In this document: positions 45,022 to 56,945 of the stretch, in pieces
How the letters are laid out: each line of letters starts with the position of its first letter
Numbering within the stretch: position 1 is the stretch's first letter
Source of the DNA: Hyparrhenia diplandra
Taxonomy: Eukaryota; Streptophyta; Magnoliopsida; Poales; Poaceae
Assembly: GCA_015847255.1 (NCBI GenBank)
Contig: JADLZK010009222.1
Location: 558,001 to 622,000 of the forward strand
DNA length: 64,000 nucleotides
Reading direction: 5' to 3'
The notes under the pieces: generated by a model
What the model was told of the DNA's origin: nothing
Seen by the model: only the letters and a program-made list of their open reading frames with translations
The model's database searches: none
Translations under genes and position numbers: made by a program

Positions 45022-48000
45022 TCAACGCGTTGGGGTGGCGGAGGCGTCCCGGCATCCATAGAGGGGTTGGCGTTGTCGTCGCGACCGATTATGGGCATTC
45101 CACTCGGCGAGGAAGGCATCCACCTTAGCCCGAATCTCCTGCCTCTCTTCAGGGTTCTGTACATAACAGATTCGCATATTAGCAAAAAACAAACGAAAAA
45201 CCCAAAGAAAGGCATCACAATACAACATTCGGATGGCTCTTCTCATATCAACTTACGCTCGCGAGACTCAATGAGCTTGGGTACAGCGCGAGAACATTAC
45301 CGCCCGCTGCCGGTAAGCCGTCGAGAACCTTAGGCAACCTCAGGGACCGGGCTCGTCCTCGATTACTCGAAGGGTCCTCTTTCGCACCACGACCTCAAGA
45401 TGCTCACATTTGAGCTCATGAAGGGCAGAGCCGAAAGCACGGAGAGGGTCTCTCGGTGAGAGGCATACCCTCTCCGTATCCATCCACGCACCCAAGCCGT
45501 TCAACTCCCGAACAAGCCGGGGTGGAGTCTCGCCTTCACCGAGCCCGGACGGCGGCACAGCTTCGTCACCAAAGGAAGCCGGCGAGGTTTTGCAAGGCGA
45601 AACCCCGGCCTTAGCTTCGCGCCCGCGGCAAGAATAGCCTCCCGGGTGCGTTTCCTTTCGCCCTCCAGCTCCCTCTCCCGCCTCCTTCACCCATTGCTCC
45701 GGCTCCGTGGACCGTGACCGCTCGGCATTCTCGGCGCGAGTTTCGGCTTTGGACTTTAGCGCGGCAAAGCGATCTTCAAGTCCTTGCGGACCTTTTTCGG
45801 CTTTGGCTTTCTCAAGCCTCAAGGGCCTTACTACCACGACCCTAGAATTGTTTCTCCGAGTCCGGGACATCGTAATCGACCGCAAAAGGCAATAAGGACG
45901 AAAGGTTAATAGTTACGAATCATACAACAAAAAAGAAACGAAAGATGACGAAGGCTCACCCCCGTAGCGAAAAAGTTGAGGGCCTCGAAGAGCTTCTGCG
46001 GCTCGGTCTTGAGCAGCTCCTTTTCCGTCTGGGGGCAGACAAAGGAGCCGGAGCATTCGTTTCCAAGCTTGACACCCTCTTCCGAAGGAAAGAGGGCAAA
46101 GCCCGCTGGTCTACATTCGCCACCACGCTGGCGTCGGAGAATGCTCTAAACAACGAGCAAGTTCATAAGATTTTTCTCGACGAGGGCTCAACTCTTCTGG
46201 GAGCCGAAGCCCGAGTAAACGATAGCATCTCCAAAGTCACTAGAGTTGCTCTCCGGGGACAGGACTCCGTGCCCGAATAGGCATTCGCTAAAAATACCGG
46301 ACGTCTTCATAAATTCTCGGAAGAACCGAGACTTACCAGGGGCTCCCTTCGAAGTCGAAGCTTTAGCAGGAGCCGAATCCGCGGCTTCCTTGCTAGTCTT
46401 ACGCCGCTTCGAGGGATGGGGCAGGCTGCGGCATTCATCGCAGTAGCATTGGTGAGGGTCGCCTCCCTCGGTCTCTTGATCGTAATGAAATCGGGGCCAA
46501 GAGAGGTCGTATCATCGGCCTCCCCGAGGGTGTCGCGGGGATCCTTGACCACGCTTGGGGGCCATCTCCTCCGATCGCTTGAGATTACCCGCCTAAACAG
46601 ATAATCGGAGATGTTAGCCAAAAAGGCAAAATAAATTTAAAAACACTCGGTAGAAATAAACGCGAAACAAATTTGAACCGCAAGGTAGCAAACCTGGGCA
46701 CCGAGGCGGAAGTAACAATCCCGAATTTACGGCACGACCGGGTAACCTTTTGGTTGTGCTTCCGAACCCTAGCCATCATGACGACCCACTGTATATCCTC
46801 GTCCTCTTTGGTGCCCGAGGTGAGGCAACTCTCGCCTCTTAACTCGCTCAAAGCGAGACGAACCCAAAGACTGCTGCCTTCCCTCGTTATGGGCCTCTGG
46901 GCTTCCCTTTTCGGCCTTGGCCTCGCGGGGGAGTGACCCGAGGAGGGTACTCCACCTCCATCGCATCAAAAGCTCGATTAACGCGAACGCCATCCCCACG
47001 ATCTCCTCGCACCAGCTTAAATTCACGGTCGGACACGATACCGAGAATAGCATTCGCCTCTTCCATTACCCAAGTCACAAAGTCCTTGTCCGACCGAAAG
47101 CGCAACGCCCGGGCTTCTACATGAACAGTTTCGTAGGCGATGTCCATAGGATCAATGCCAAACGGGGTTTGTAGCACTCAAGGGCGAACCCCCAAAGCGG
47201 TCCATTCCTCCACAAGGTCTCAAGTGCTGCTGCTTGGCCAAAGTGGCCGAGCGAGGGTGGCCTCCGCATCCCCTTCGGCGTTCTCAAAATAGTTCGCGTG
47301 GCATTTTCCTCTCATTGGGACCATTCGACTAGCCAGAGAACTACTAACAGGCAACCCAGTGCTCGCAGCCCGGCTTTCGGTCATTCCGCTAACTCGGGCG
47401 TAGAACCAATATTCAGTCCATTTCGACCACTTGTTACGAACGCCTGGAGCAAGGCGAATGTTGCTTTTGGGTATGAAAGTGAAGGCACCAAACCGAACAA
47501 CGCAATGCTCGCCGGTCCTGTCATCACGAATCTTCTTGGGCTTCTTGTGACACGCATAAAACTGCAAAAAGGTTTCCACACATAGGGGAGCCCCCATCAT
47601 CTTCATTGCCCACACGAACGCACCGATGCGAGTAAAAGCATTTGGCGTAAGGTGGTGTAGCTGCAATCCAAATCGATCCAGAACTCCACTGATAAAGGCA
47701 TCTTCACGGGGCAACCAAACCCAGCCCTAAAATAGTCTTTGAAAACAAGAGCTTCCCGGGCCTTGGATTCGGGTACCGCTCACCCCGCGCACGGCACAAA
47801 GAGACCCAGTCATGCGATCCATCCAACCCTTTCGCATGTAGTCGTCAAGGTGCTCTCGAGACGCGAGACACCCCAGCCCGGTACACCTCGCGATCTTGCC
47901 CGATGGTCCGGGATTCTCACCGGACCCTCGGCGATTGAAAAACCGCCATCTTCCGAACCCTCAACGGCGCAAATGACGCCTCGGGCTGGCCAAGAGATCA

Positions 48001-48266
48001 GGATCACCATGTGCCGGAACAACACCAACTGGGGACCCCTCAATATCGATGTCCGCGTCCATGTCAGCCTCATTCACGACTTGCGGGCTAACGGGGCTGT
48101 TGGTTTCGGAGCTCCCTTCACTAATATTTGGAATATAAATGCGGATCGATGCTCGAATGGGATGCGCTTCAATCACATTAACGACCAGACGTCTGGTCGA
48201 CGAGTGACGCCAAAAGAATCGAGCTCTTCGAGGAAGATGGGATCCCGATGCTGTCGGACCCGACAT
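45022..48266 (-). pseudogene. Antisense gene of the Tat element (gypsy-type antisense protein)
   Basis: A long minus-strand gene lies between pol and the 3' LTR. Its ATG is at 48266-48264 (MSGPTASGSHLP). Frames then shift through an acidic segment (48073-47810) and a clear domain, FISGVLDRFGLQLHHLTPNA (47714-47220). That domain resembles the family annotated in grasses as putative gypsy-type transposon or Transposase_28 (recalled, not searched). Next comes FVTWVMEEANAILGIVSD (47060) and a Glu/Lys/Ala-rich, coiled-coil-like C-terminus with DPLRAFGSALHELKCEHLEV (45885-45340). The last piece, PEERQEIRAKVDAFL, ends at 45022. Antisense genes are known in Grande and related Tat elements; the function is unknown. 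An upstream TATA box at 48524-48533 supports its own promoter. Confidence 0.75.
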
Positions 48267-48523
48267 TCTATCGAATCAACAAAACCTAGAATACAAAAAA
48301 TAGAAAAATACGACGAAACCCTAAAATAAAAAATAGGCGCCCAACACAACCGAAAGAAAAGGGAAAAGAAAGCAAACTCACAAGGGAGGTCGGCTGGTAG
48401 CGAATGCCTCGAACTCCAAGAAAGCAAGAACGACTTAAAGTTGCGGAGCTTGAGGCGCGCCGCAAATAGCGTGAGTGTCGAAAAGCAAATCAACCGGGGA
48501 AAATGGACCCCAAACAAAGCCCA

Positions 48524-48533
48524 CTTATATAGG
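48524..48533 (-). promoter_or_regulatory. TATA box for the antisense gene
   Basis: On the minus strand the sequence reads CCCTATATAAGTGGG, a good plant TATA context, about 260 bp upstream of the antisense ATG. Nothing on the plus strand explains it. Confidence 0.55.
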
Positions 48534-48814
48534 GGAAATGGCACGCGCCCCCGAGGTCCCATCCCATCCGGCTTAGGGCTCGCAACCCGAGGAGACGCCG
48601 CTTCACCTTCCGCCCGTAATGCGTAAAAAATATACATATATAATACGCAAACAATAAAGCAAAAACAATAATAATATTTTTGCGAGAACAAATTTTCCTA
48701 AGGGACAAAGGAACGATCCCAAGGGAAAACGGCACGCACAGGCATTCGGCTCCTAGGGGGGTTTCTTGAGGGCCAAAGGAGCGATCCCAAGGGAAGGACG
48801 AAAGGACCTTACCC

Positions 48815-48833
48815 TTGGGCTCGAGGGGCTATT
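48815..48833 (+). promoter_or_regulatory. Polypurine tract before the 3' LTR
   Basis: A G-rich stretch (GGGCTCGAGGGGCTATT) ends at the first base before the 3' LTR, the expected place for the plus-strand primer. It is not a pure purine run. Confidence 0.55.
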
Positions 48834-49614
48834 TGTTGGGGGAGAGGCGGAACCTGCCTACCCCCTACGGTCGGCCCAGAAACCGCAGCCCGGGGCGCAG
48901 GGATTCGGTCTCGGCGCGCCTCGGATCAATGGTCCGAAAGGGCCGGGGGCCGGAAGCGGGGTTTCGTCTTTATGGCGAATGCGAGGCATTCGCCCAGATC
49001 GGCCGACGAACGCCAGACGCCATGCGCCGCCGGAAGGGGCGACAGAAGGAAGAGAAGGCCGCGGCTTTTGGCTTGGATAGCCGAATGCCGAGGCTTTCGC
49101 CGCGAGCGACCGCTTGAGGCACATCGGCGGAAGCATCGACTTTCGGTCCAAGATGACGAGTGAGGAGACTTTCGCCTCATGGCGAGTCGCCTTCTCCGAT
49201 TCGGGAGCAAGGGCCGGCTCGAGGCCCCGGACTTTAGCTAGGAGCAGCATTTAAAGCGGCCACTTTCGGTCGTGCGCGCGGGGCGATCTGATAACGAATG
49301 TCTTTGGTTTCGGCTTGCAGGTACTCGTGGTCCGTTGCCAAGCAGCCCAAGGGGGGCAGGTAACCTCGGGACAGGAAAAGACCATGGTGCCCCCGTACGG
49401 CGGCGGTGAACGCTGAGTTCTAGGTTTGGTGTAGGGGCATAAAGGGAATTGTGAATAGTCTACGGACTATAAATAGACCCCCAAGGGGGCATTGTAAGAC
49501 AAACTGAGAATTAATAGAGGAGAGTTCCAGTTTGGACATTCATCTAGTGTTCGCTTAGCCTTGTTTTGTGACTCGTCCTACCAGGGGGTAGCCTGCTTCG
49601 GGGCTACACCAACA
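48834..49614 (+). repeat. 3' LTR of the Tat element
   Basis: Starts TGTTGGGGGAGAGGCGG and ends GGCTACACCAACA, followed by CCTTT. Homologous to 36700-37479 over its whole length. Confidence 0.95.
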
Positions 49615-49619
49615 CCTTT

Positions 49620-49985
49620 ATAGTTAAAATAAAAGTAGTCACAAACATGTGGGCATCCACGCAACATTGGGGCACAACCACCTTTCATTTCCATTGTGTC
49701 ATAAGTTTTGATTCATGCTAGATTTAATTTTTTGGGCAATTTGTTTTGAGCCCTCAAAGATGTTGGTTCCACATTTTTTTGGTGAACTATCAGGGCTACA
49801 CAGCCTATACAGTGGTAGAATAACTCAGACACATCTATGTGCGGACTCCAATGATGTCAACCAACCACGATGGAGCAAAGCAAGTAGTTTCTTCTTTCAA
49901 TCTATTTCCAGAGAAGCATTAACACAACTGTCACTGGAAAATGGTAGTTGCATAAGCATGCTCTTCTTTTTGCCTCTAGAAAGAT
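49620..49985. other. Intergenic sequence
   Basis: AT-rich, no gene or named repeat recognised. Confidence 0.5.
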
Positions 49986-50004
49986 ACGATTTTCATAGAC
50001 CTTT

Positions 50005-50387
50005 TTTTTTTGAGATTACACAAGACAACGCAGATGCTCAACACGCACGCACACTCACCCCTATGAACACACACGTCGCTAAAAACCCTACCCCTATGAG
50101 CACCTTCGAAGGACTGAGCCGGCAAATCTTGAAGTTCGACTCACCCCCTATGAACACACGCACGCAAACCCTACCCCTATGAGCACCTTCGAAGGACCGA
50201 GCCGGCAAATCTTGAAGTTCGAAGTCACCACCGGGCGCCTCGCTATCGACGGGGACGTCGCCTACCACTTAATGCATGGCCACGGAAAATCTGAAATAAA
50301 TCCGGGATAAAGTGTCGCACCCAGGATTTGAACCACGGGTGGGAGCCCCCAACCAATGGCCTTTACCATTGCGCCGTGAGCCCCTTG
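50005..50387 (-). mobile_element. tRNA-derived SINE with an internal duplication
   Basis: On the minus strand an A-box-like GGCGCAATGGTAAAGGCC (50376-50359) and a B box GGTTCAAATCC (50334-50324) form a pol III promoter, and the element ends in an A run (T run at 50005-50011 on the plus strand). A 19-bp target duplication ACGATTTTCATAGACCTTT flanks it (49986-50004 and 50388-50406). Its body contains a direct duplication of about 75 bp (CCCCTATGAACACAC ... AATCTTGAAGTTCGA, near 50068 and 50145). Confidence 0.88.
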
Positions 50388-50406
50388 ACGATTTTCATAG
50401 ACCTTT

Positions 50407-53400
50407 AACTACAAGCAGTCATCTACCTCTAGAAACGAATTGTGATTGCCTCTGAAAATTCAAAATGTTGTAGTGGTAGTTGATTCCTCTACAAAGAGTA
50501 TTTCAATTAGGTTTAGATTTAGGAATGAAATTAGATTGTGTGAATAGCAATATATAGTATAAATCCCATAAAATACAACTAATCCACGGGTCTTAAGAAA
50601 CAAACATTGCCTAAGACAAATAAGCAAGGAAAACCATTGATCTTCTACAAGTTTGTAGGAAACAACAGGAAGGAATCGAAACATCTTAGATGACATGAAG
50701 AAGGGGATTTTAGTTACTTAACACAAGTAGAAAATAATATCCTAATTGAGGAAGAAGGAAAGCACACAACTTTAATTGATCTTCTCCAAACTTCTTGTTG
50801 AAAATGGATATCCATACTTTGGATCTTCTATAATGTTGTGATTCCATCACATTAAGAATTTGCCAAAAAATATTCTAGAATGTTCTTCATTAGAAATTGA
50901 GGAAGATAACTAGCAATGCTTTATGGTAAAGTATGAAATAGTCTAGAACTAAAAAAATTATGGCATGACCAAACCATCCGGAAATTAGTAATGATGAGGA
51001 AAATGTTAGGACCTAGATATTTTTGTTAAAAGTTATGTAATGTGACACATGGCAAAATCTAGAGCTCATACACAATAAATATAAATAGGGGGAATAGGGG
51101 CACCCTTCATCACAAGGGATTATGCCATCATATAAGGCACAATCCTATATGTTATCTAACACTAAGCAAATAAGATGATAAGGTAAATAAAAGTCATTTA
51201 ATGCATGACATATGAAGACGAATAGTTTAGAGTTGTATAGTAGCCACCGATGAAAAAGTTTGTATGGATCATTATTTATTGATGTAGAATTTTTTAAGTA
51301 GTGTGTAAATTTATTCGATAGGGTAGTTAGTGAGATGTATATGAATTTATTCGATAGGGTGGCCACTTAGATGTACATAAATTTATTCAATAGGGTACTA
51401 GCAACAAGCCCCATTACACGAACACAAGCGAGTAGGATCTTTTTGTGATCGTTTCTCCTCTTGTGTTTGGTCTCGAAATTATCATATTTTTAGTTATATC
51501 TAAATGGATAAAGAGGTAAATGTTTTACTCTATTTTCTATTCCTGTAAGTAAAAATAACCTATTTGTATTACTAGCAATAAAAATACATTAATTCTAACT
51601 ATAAATATAATTAAAATATAAACCCAACACAAAAACAAGTTCCACATAGAATCGTACTTAGGTAAACTCATTTTCTCCATCCTATTTAGCGCTCAGATAT
51701 TCATTTGGTCTTTCGCATGCAATCTATGAGTGTCATTATGCGCCCTCTACACTCTTTTAGAGTCTCTCTTGTAGCGCTCAGGTGTTTATTTGGTCTTTTA
51801 CATACAACTTACTAGAGTTGTTTTGTGACATTTACATCCTCTTGAAGTCCCTCTTCATTCATTTAGTAGCCTTCTACGCACTAGTCCATACAATAAATAA
51901 GATAACAACCATGCTATAGTGTTTTGATCATAATTTGAATGAATTATACAAGAGAATTTATTGTGTGTTGGCGTAGGGTCACCCTTTCTACGTAGCCATA
52001 GATTCATCACCGACCACCGCCGTTATAGGTGACGTGTAGCACCACCAGCACCCTTCATGAAGACAAAGAGGATGAGGAGGCAAGTCTTTTCCCAATATAA
52101 TACCTCGTCGAAACTAGCTCGTGGTCAGTATGGAAGGCTACGTCGACAAAAGGGTTGGGGCCGAGCCTTTTTGTACATGGTCGTAGGTAGAGCCATGTTT
52201 ATATAGTTAGATGAGCATTTTTGGAGGTTAATGAACATGTATGACACACACATCCAAATTTGATAGTGCATTTTACTCTAGGTTTCACAAAACAATTTTT
52301 TTGTGGACACCAAGTCCTTTCCTTCTCTGCGAGGGCCCATTGCCAATGATTGACGTGTGGCACTTGAATAAATCAAGCGTCGCATGAGATGGTGGCTTCT
52401 ACGCAACACACATCAACTCCTCACAAGTGATGCTCAAGTTCAATTTGTGCCTCGAATCCAAGCGCAACGCTTCAATGAGGCATGCTGACACGTCGAGTGC
52501 CCAACCATGGAATGTGGAAGCTTGGGAGGGGTAGCGGTGGGTCGGTGGCGAGAAAAGGGAGAGGGACATTGCTAATGCTAGCCTTGGAGGGGAAAATGGG
52601 TTGGAACCTCTAGGTCCCCAATGCCACTAGGGCCATCTAGGGTATGTATGCATGTATGTACTTGTATAGGATAGTACATGATATGAAGCAACCATGTTAA
52701 TTAGAGGCTTTCGGCTAAGCTAAGGAAGTCGAACGCCATAATACCTAGGGAGGCTAACACTTCAACTTCTGTAGACAGTGGTGGCACATAAGTCCTGGTG
52801 TCCTGGTTCTTTTTGATAGTTTGCTTGTAACACGCCGAGTCATTGAGTTTCGTTAGTGTGCCAAGCCGGATGCCGCTTACCACCCAAGCCACGAGGCTCT
52901 TTGGAACTTCGCTTCCTTTTAATCTGAATTGAGAATTAAATTCATTTGTTAGGGTACAATAATCATATATTGGAAATTCTTGTTTTTTATACAAATTTTG
53001 TGAAGACTTATTGTGTTATTGTGAGACTAGTATTCATTAGTCAATTTTACTTAAGTTTGTCACTAAAGTTTGTTTTTATTGAGAAGGAATTATTGAATGA
53101 GATTAATATTGGTGTCATTATCTATGACTTTAGATCAAGAAATGTTAAGAGAAAACTTTAAGGTAACTCAATATATATAATTATTTTGTATGAATATAGC
53201 TTTTTGGGTACCTATTAAGTGTGATAAATTTTTTATCATGTCTATAAAAGGGCCCCAGGTTTTAGTTGGGCTCTAGAACCCTAAAAAAACTCAGGACCAG
53301 CACTAGACATTGCATTCATTTAGTCTTTGCTGATGGTAGTGGATCGAGAGACCGTATGGAGAGAAGTTGTGCCGAGGCCCGGAGGCCATCCTCTGCCATG

Positions 53401-53730
53401 AGCTCATCCAGGATTCATGTATCTAGCACAGTGAGTAACAGAGCAAGTCGGGGACCTTGGGCATCATGCACGGCTCGCATCCGGTGTGATCGATGAAATG
53501 CCAAGGAACGAGGGCCATGGTTAATGGACCCCTTAATTGTCGATGAGTGCTTCCGAAATGCATATGGCTTTCCAGTGTTGGCCTTGCACTACAAATGGAG
53601 TTGTATTGGTGCAATAATGCAGGCGTGTGGTATATAACAATATCAGTCGTGCCTAGCTCTCCATCCCAGCTTCCTCTATCATGCATCTACGAGCTTAAAT
53701 GACCAACACATTGATAGTTGATATTGTCCA
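50407..53730. other. AT-rich intergenic region
   Basis: No supported gene. A short minus-strand open frame (52994-52701; LVAWVVSGIRLGTLTKLND segment) is not recognised and has no context. Near 51300-51400 the word AATTTATTCGATAGGGT is repeated about three times at 50- to 60-base spacing. Confidence 0.5.
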
Positions 53731-53734
53731 AAGA

Positions 53735-54555
53735 GCAAAATGCACCACATGTCCATTACATTTTTTGCCGTGTCATCTAGATCCATCACCATTAAAAGTG
53801 CATTTTCTCGTCCATTACCTTTGTTTGAGGTTCATCTAGGTCCAAATCTAACTAGAAGGAGGTTGACAACTTGTCAACCGTACCTGCACTTTCCTCCTTT
53901 TTTTTTTTTTTTTCAAAATTACTCACAATTTCATATAGAAACCTCAAAAACTTGCAACATGAAAGTTATTCGAAATTAAAATCCCTACGAAATTCATTTT
54001 TAGACCAAAGTCAAATTCTAAAAAAAAATTAGAATTCAGTCATGATCAAGTCAATAAAATACTTGTTGCTCAAGTTTTATTCGTAAAAATTGTTTTCATG
54101 CATTCACAAAATTAAATTTTAAATTGGAATGCCAATACTCAACCAAAATGACTAAGTGCGAGAATGCAATTTCAAAGTAAAATTTTGAGCCTATTTTTAT
54201 TATTGTTGAAGAATATTTCATACCTTAATTTGGGAATTCAAATTAGAAATTGTAAAAACTAACTTTCTAATATATTTGGAATTTAACTTTAGTCGAAAAA
54301 TGAAATTTGTAGAGATTTAAATTTTGAGTAACTTTAATGTTGTAGGTTTTTAAAGTTTCCATATAAAATTGTGAGTAATTTTGAAAAAAAAAAAAAAAAA
54401 AGGGGCAGGTGCGGTCGGCAGATTGTCAACTTGCTTCTAGATAGATTTGAACACCGATGAACCCCAAACAAGATAATGGACAAAAAATACACTTTTATAG
54501 GTGATGGACCTAGATGACATAGGGCAAAAAGGTAATGGACCAATGGTGTATTTTT
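53735..54555. mobile_element. Foldback-type element with long inverted repeats
   Basis: The arms 53735-53980 and about 54310-54555 are inverted copies of each other. Pairs include GTCCATTAC/GTAATGGAC, TCATCTAG/CTAGATGA and TTGACAA, with poly-T and poly-A runs (53898 and 54384), then ACTCACAATTTCATATAGAAAC. Arms of about 240 bp around a 330-bp AT-rich centre suit a foldback or long-TIR MITE. The target duplication is not resolved. Confidence 0.7.
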
Positions 54556-54799
54556 TCTCTTCAGAAAAAACACAAGCATGGACCGTTGACGCATTCAGCA
54601 AGCTGATGATTCATATTACAGACACGAATCCTAGAGGTTGTTATTTCAGAAAAGAATTTTCCAGTAATCACAGGCTGTGCTGCACTTATTTAATAATAAA
54701 ATTGTACATTTAGAGAGATTTTGTTTTTGGCAGGATGAAGTGTGATGCAGTTCCATGTTATGAAATCTGATGTTCTACAGTTCCGTACAATGAAATCGA

Positions 54800-55090
54800 C
54801 AGTTCCTCTGTAGTGGAAGAGGAGTCGTCGCTTTGGTTGGTGCGAGAACGACCCAAGGCCAGTCCAGGTGGATGTGGAATTCTGAATTTGCACGCGGGCA
54901 TGTACGGATTAGCGTAGCGCGACCAAAATAGAGGAAGCAATAGCTGGGCAATGTGGGCATGAGAGACTGTTGGGCCATTTAAGGCCCAGTTTAGAGGCCA
55001 TTTGGGCTTGGAGAAAGCTGCCTTGTGCTTCTTTTTACTTTTACCTTTTCTTTTCTTCAATTCAAGCAAAAAAATGAAAATACGAGTTAT
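54800..55090 (-). repeat. Gene-less copy of the NSE3 promoter
   Basis: Words run in the same order as 34430-34650: GTCGCTTTGGTTGGTGCGAGAACGA, GGATGTGGAATT, GCGACCAAAATAGAGG, TGTTGGGCCATTTAAGGCCCAG and TTGGGCTTGGAGAAA. The NSE3 coding exons are absent. Homology resumes at about 56950-56990 (GCCTATATGATTTAAAAAT, also at 34792-34812) after two transposon insertions. Confidence 0.75.
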
Positions 55091-55121
55091 CTCCAATAGT
55101 TTTTAAAAAACCAATTGATAA

Positions 55122-56107
55122 GGGCCTATTTGGGAATGCTTTGCTCCACCTTTTTGTAGCTCTGCTCCCAAACTTCTCTGCTAGACAGGTCCAACTCCAC
55201 TCTAGAAAAATGGTGGAGCTGAGGCCCAACGCCATGTTTTTCGGTAGCTCCTCAAGGGATACTCCAGAAAACAGGTGTTTTGTATGTCCTCATGAAGTTG
55301 AGAGGTAATTACCCGTAATTGCCACTGGTTACCTAAAAACGTTTCATTCTATTCTTCTTTCCACCCGTCTCTCTCGCTCTCTCGTCACTCCACACCCGGC
55401 GCTCCCAACCCCTAGCCGTGCCGCCACTTCATCCGGCCGCCACGACAGCTCGATTCCGGCTGCTGGCAATGGCGTGCGCCCGTTTCGAGCCCAATATAGG
55501 CCGCACAGCTCGCCGAAGAGCACTCGCTGGCTGCCACCGGTCATGAGTCAGAACTGACCGGCGCGCGGCGTGGCCCTGTCCTCCTCAACTCAACCTAGCT
55601 AGCGAGGAGCCCATCAGCAGCGGCTCGCGGGCTTCACGCGTGGCTCTGCTGGTGAAGTTGCTTGCCGGCTCTGGTTCTTCTCTCTCATTCTTCCCGTTAG
55701 CAACTTGTTTTCTTCCTCTTCTCACATCCGCAAAGGAAAAGATAGCAACTTGTTTTCTTCCTCTTCTCACATCCGCAAAGGAAAAGAAAACAAGAGATTG
55801 GATTGAATTTTTCCATTCCTGTGAATTTTTACTTTCTTCAATAAACTATGAGGTTATAATATTTATGTATTTGAATTAGTTAAAAAAATATTCCAATTAT
55901 ACATGCTCTCCATACAACAGATCACACAACAAACACCGATGAGGACATAGTAGACCTTTCCAGACAAACCTCATGTTTCCAGAGCTGGAGCTGGGCTGCG
56001 TGCCAAACAGGTTCACTAGCTCCAGAAACTCCGCAGTGGAGCTGCTCTATGGTAGAGTTGGTAGAGCAGAGCTAGAAAAGGTGGAGCGAGTTGTCCCAAA
56101 CAGGCCT
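55122..56107. mobile_element. PIF/Harbinger-like element inside the promoter copy
   Basis: The left end GGGCCTATTTGGGA...GCTCCACC and right end (other strand AGGCCTGTTTGGGA...GCTCCACC) are inverted repeats. TAA flanks both sides (55119-55121 and 56108-56110). The interior holds GC-rich DNA (55370-55660) and a 45-bp tandem repeat. No transposase. The 3-bp TAA supports PIF/Harbinger, though hAT-like ends with similar words exist. Confidence 0.6.
55698..55787. repeat. 45-bp direct tandem repeat, two copies
   Basis: 55698-55742 and 55743-55787 are identical by eye (TAGCAACTTGTTTTCTTCC start). Confidence 0.9.
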
Positions 56108-56529
56108 TAAATCAATGATGTTTTTTCAAAGGACTAAAACATTAAGAGGATATTTGTTGGGTTTCTCCACAGTTTTCAACATCTCACTATTTGTATCATG
56201 AATCCTGAACTATTTTAAATATCCCAACCTAATTTTACACTTTCTTTTTCTCTTGTACATTTGCATCAGAAGTCTTGTCCTACTCATTGTTTGTCACACC
56301 CTTTCACCTCCAGATTGGTCGATCGATATGTGAGCACATATTTTTGTGCGATTGGATGATTTTCCCAAGATTAGGAGTTGTTGTGGAGCAGCTTTTTTCA
56401 ATCTTGCAAAAAGAAGTCAATGTTAGGGTGTGTTTTGGAAACTCTCAGAGATGCTCACTAAGCCGAAAAAAAATGAATCTAGTAGACAGGTTCCATCGCA
56501 AGAAAATAATATATTTTTACACTTTTCCT

Positions 56530-56945
56530 ATACAACAGGCGACTGAAATCATCACGCGATTTTAGGCGACCGCTAGCCCCACAGCCTGCTCCGCGCGTAA
56601 CCGGTGGTCTTCCTCCGCTCCGGTGGCTCCTCCACCCTATGCCATCCCCTATATGGTGGCTCCTCCTCCTCCTCTAGGGTTCCGGCGAGCATCTCCTCCT
56701 CCTCCTCTGTGAGTTGTGCTTCCTATATAGAGCTCTGTGATCTCTGTGGGGGAAGAGGGTGGCCGCCTGTCTGGTGGCGGGGGCGAGCGGCGAGCAGATG
56801 GTGCAGGAAATAGGAATATGATTGTGGTGAGAGGAAGAAGATGAACAGTGATTCGACCTGATCGGAGGCGTCCGTTTTGCATCCAGTGGCCAGGGATCAT
56901 TGCCCGAAATCTTTTTTTTTTCAGGCGCCAGAAATTTAGCACCTC
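56530..56945. mobile_element. Small transposon with GC-rich interior (CAGGCGNC ends)
   Basis: The left segment CAGGCGACTGAAATC and right segment TTCAGGCGCCAGAAATTTAGCACC are related to the ends of the MITE at 16680-17048. The interior is GC-rich, with an open minus-strand frame rich in Arg, Pro and Gly. Boundaries are approximate. Confidence 0.4.

Larger units (their letters stand above)
36700..49614 (+). mobile_element. Complete Ty3/gypsy Tat-lineage LTR retrotransposon
   Basis: Two LTRs of about 780 bp (36700-37479 and 48834-49614) with TGTTGGGG...CCAACA ends enclose a primer-binding site, gag, protease, reverse transcriptase, RNase H, a second archaeal-type RNase H and integrase. A 5.7 kb 3' region with a long antisense gene follows. 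CCTTT lies immediately outside both ends (36695-36699 and 49615-49619), a perfect 5-bp target duplication, so this is one intact insertion of 12.9 kb. The second RNase H motif (TNNTAEYEA) and the antisense frame place it in the Tat lineage. All frames are broken, so it cannot be autonomous as written. Confidence 0.93.

Noticed and set aside
36700..49614. Two separate solo LTRs rather than one element
   Set aside because: The matching CCTTT on both outer sides, primer-binding site after the first LTR and ordered gag-pol between them show a single insertion.
52701..52994. 97-codon minus-strand open frame as a small gene
   Set aside because: No start context, no promoter, no splice structure and no recognisable motif; length is compatible with chance in AT-rich DNA.
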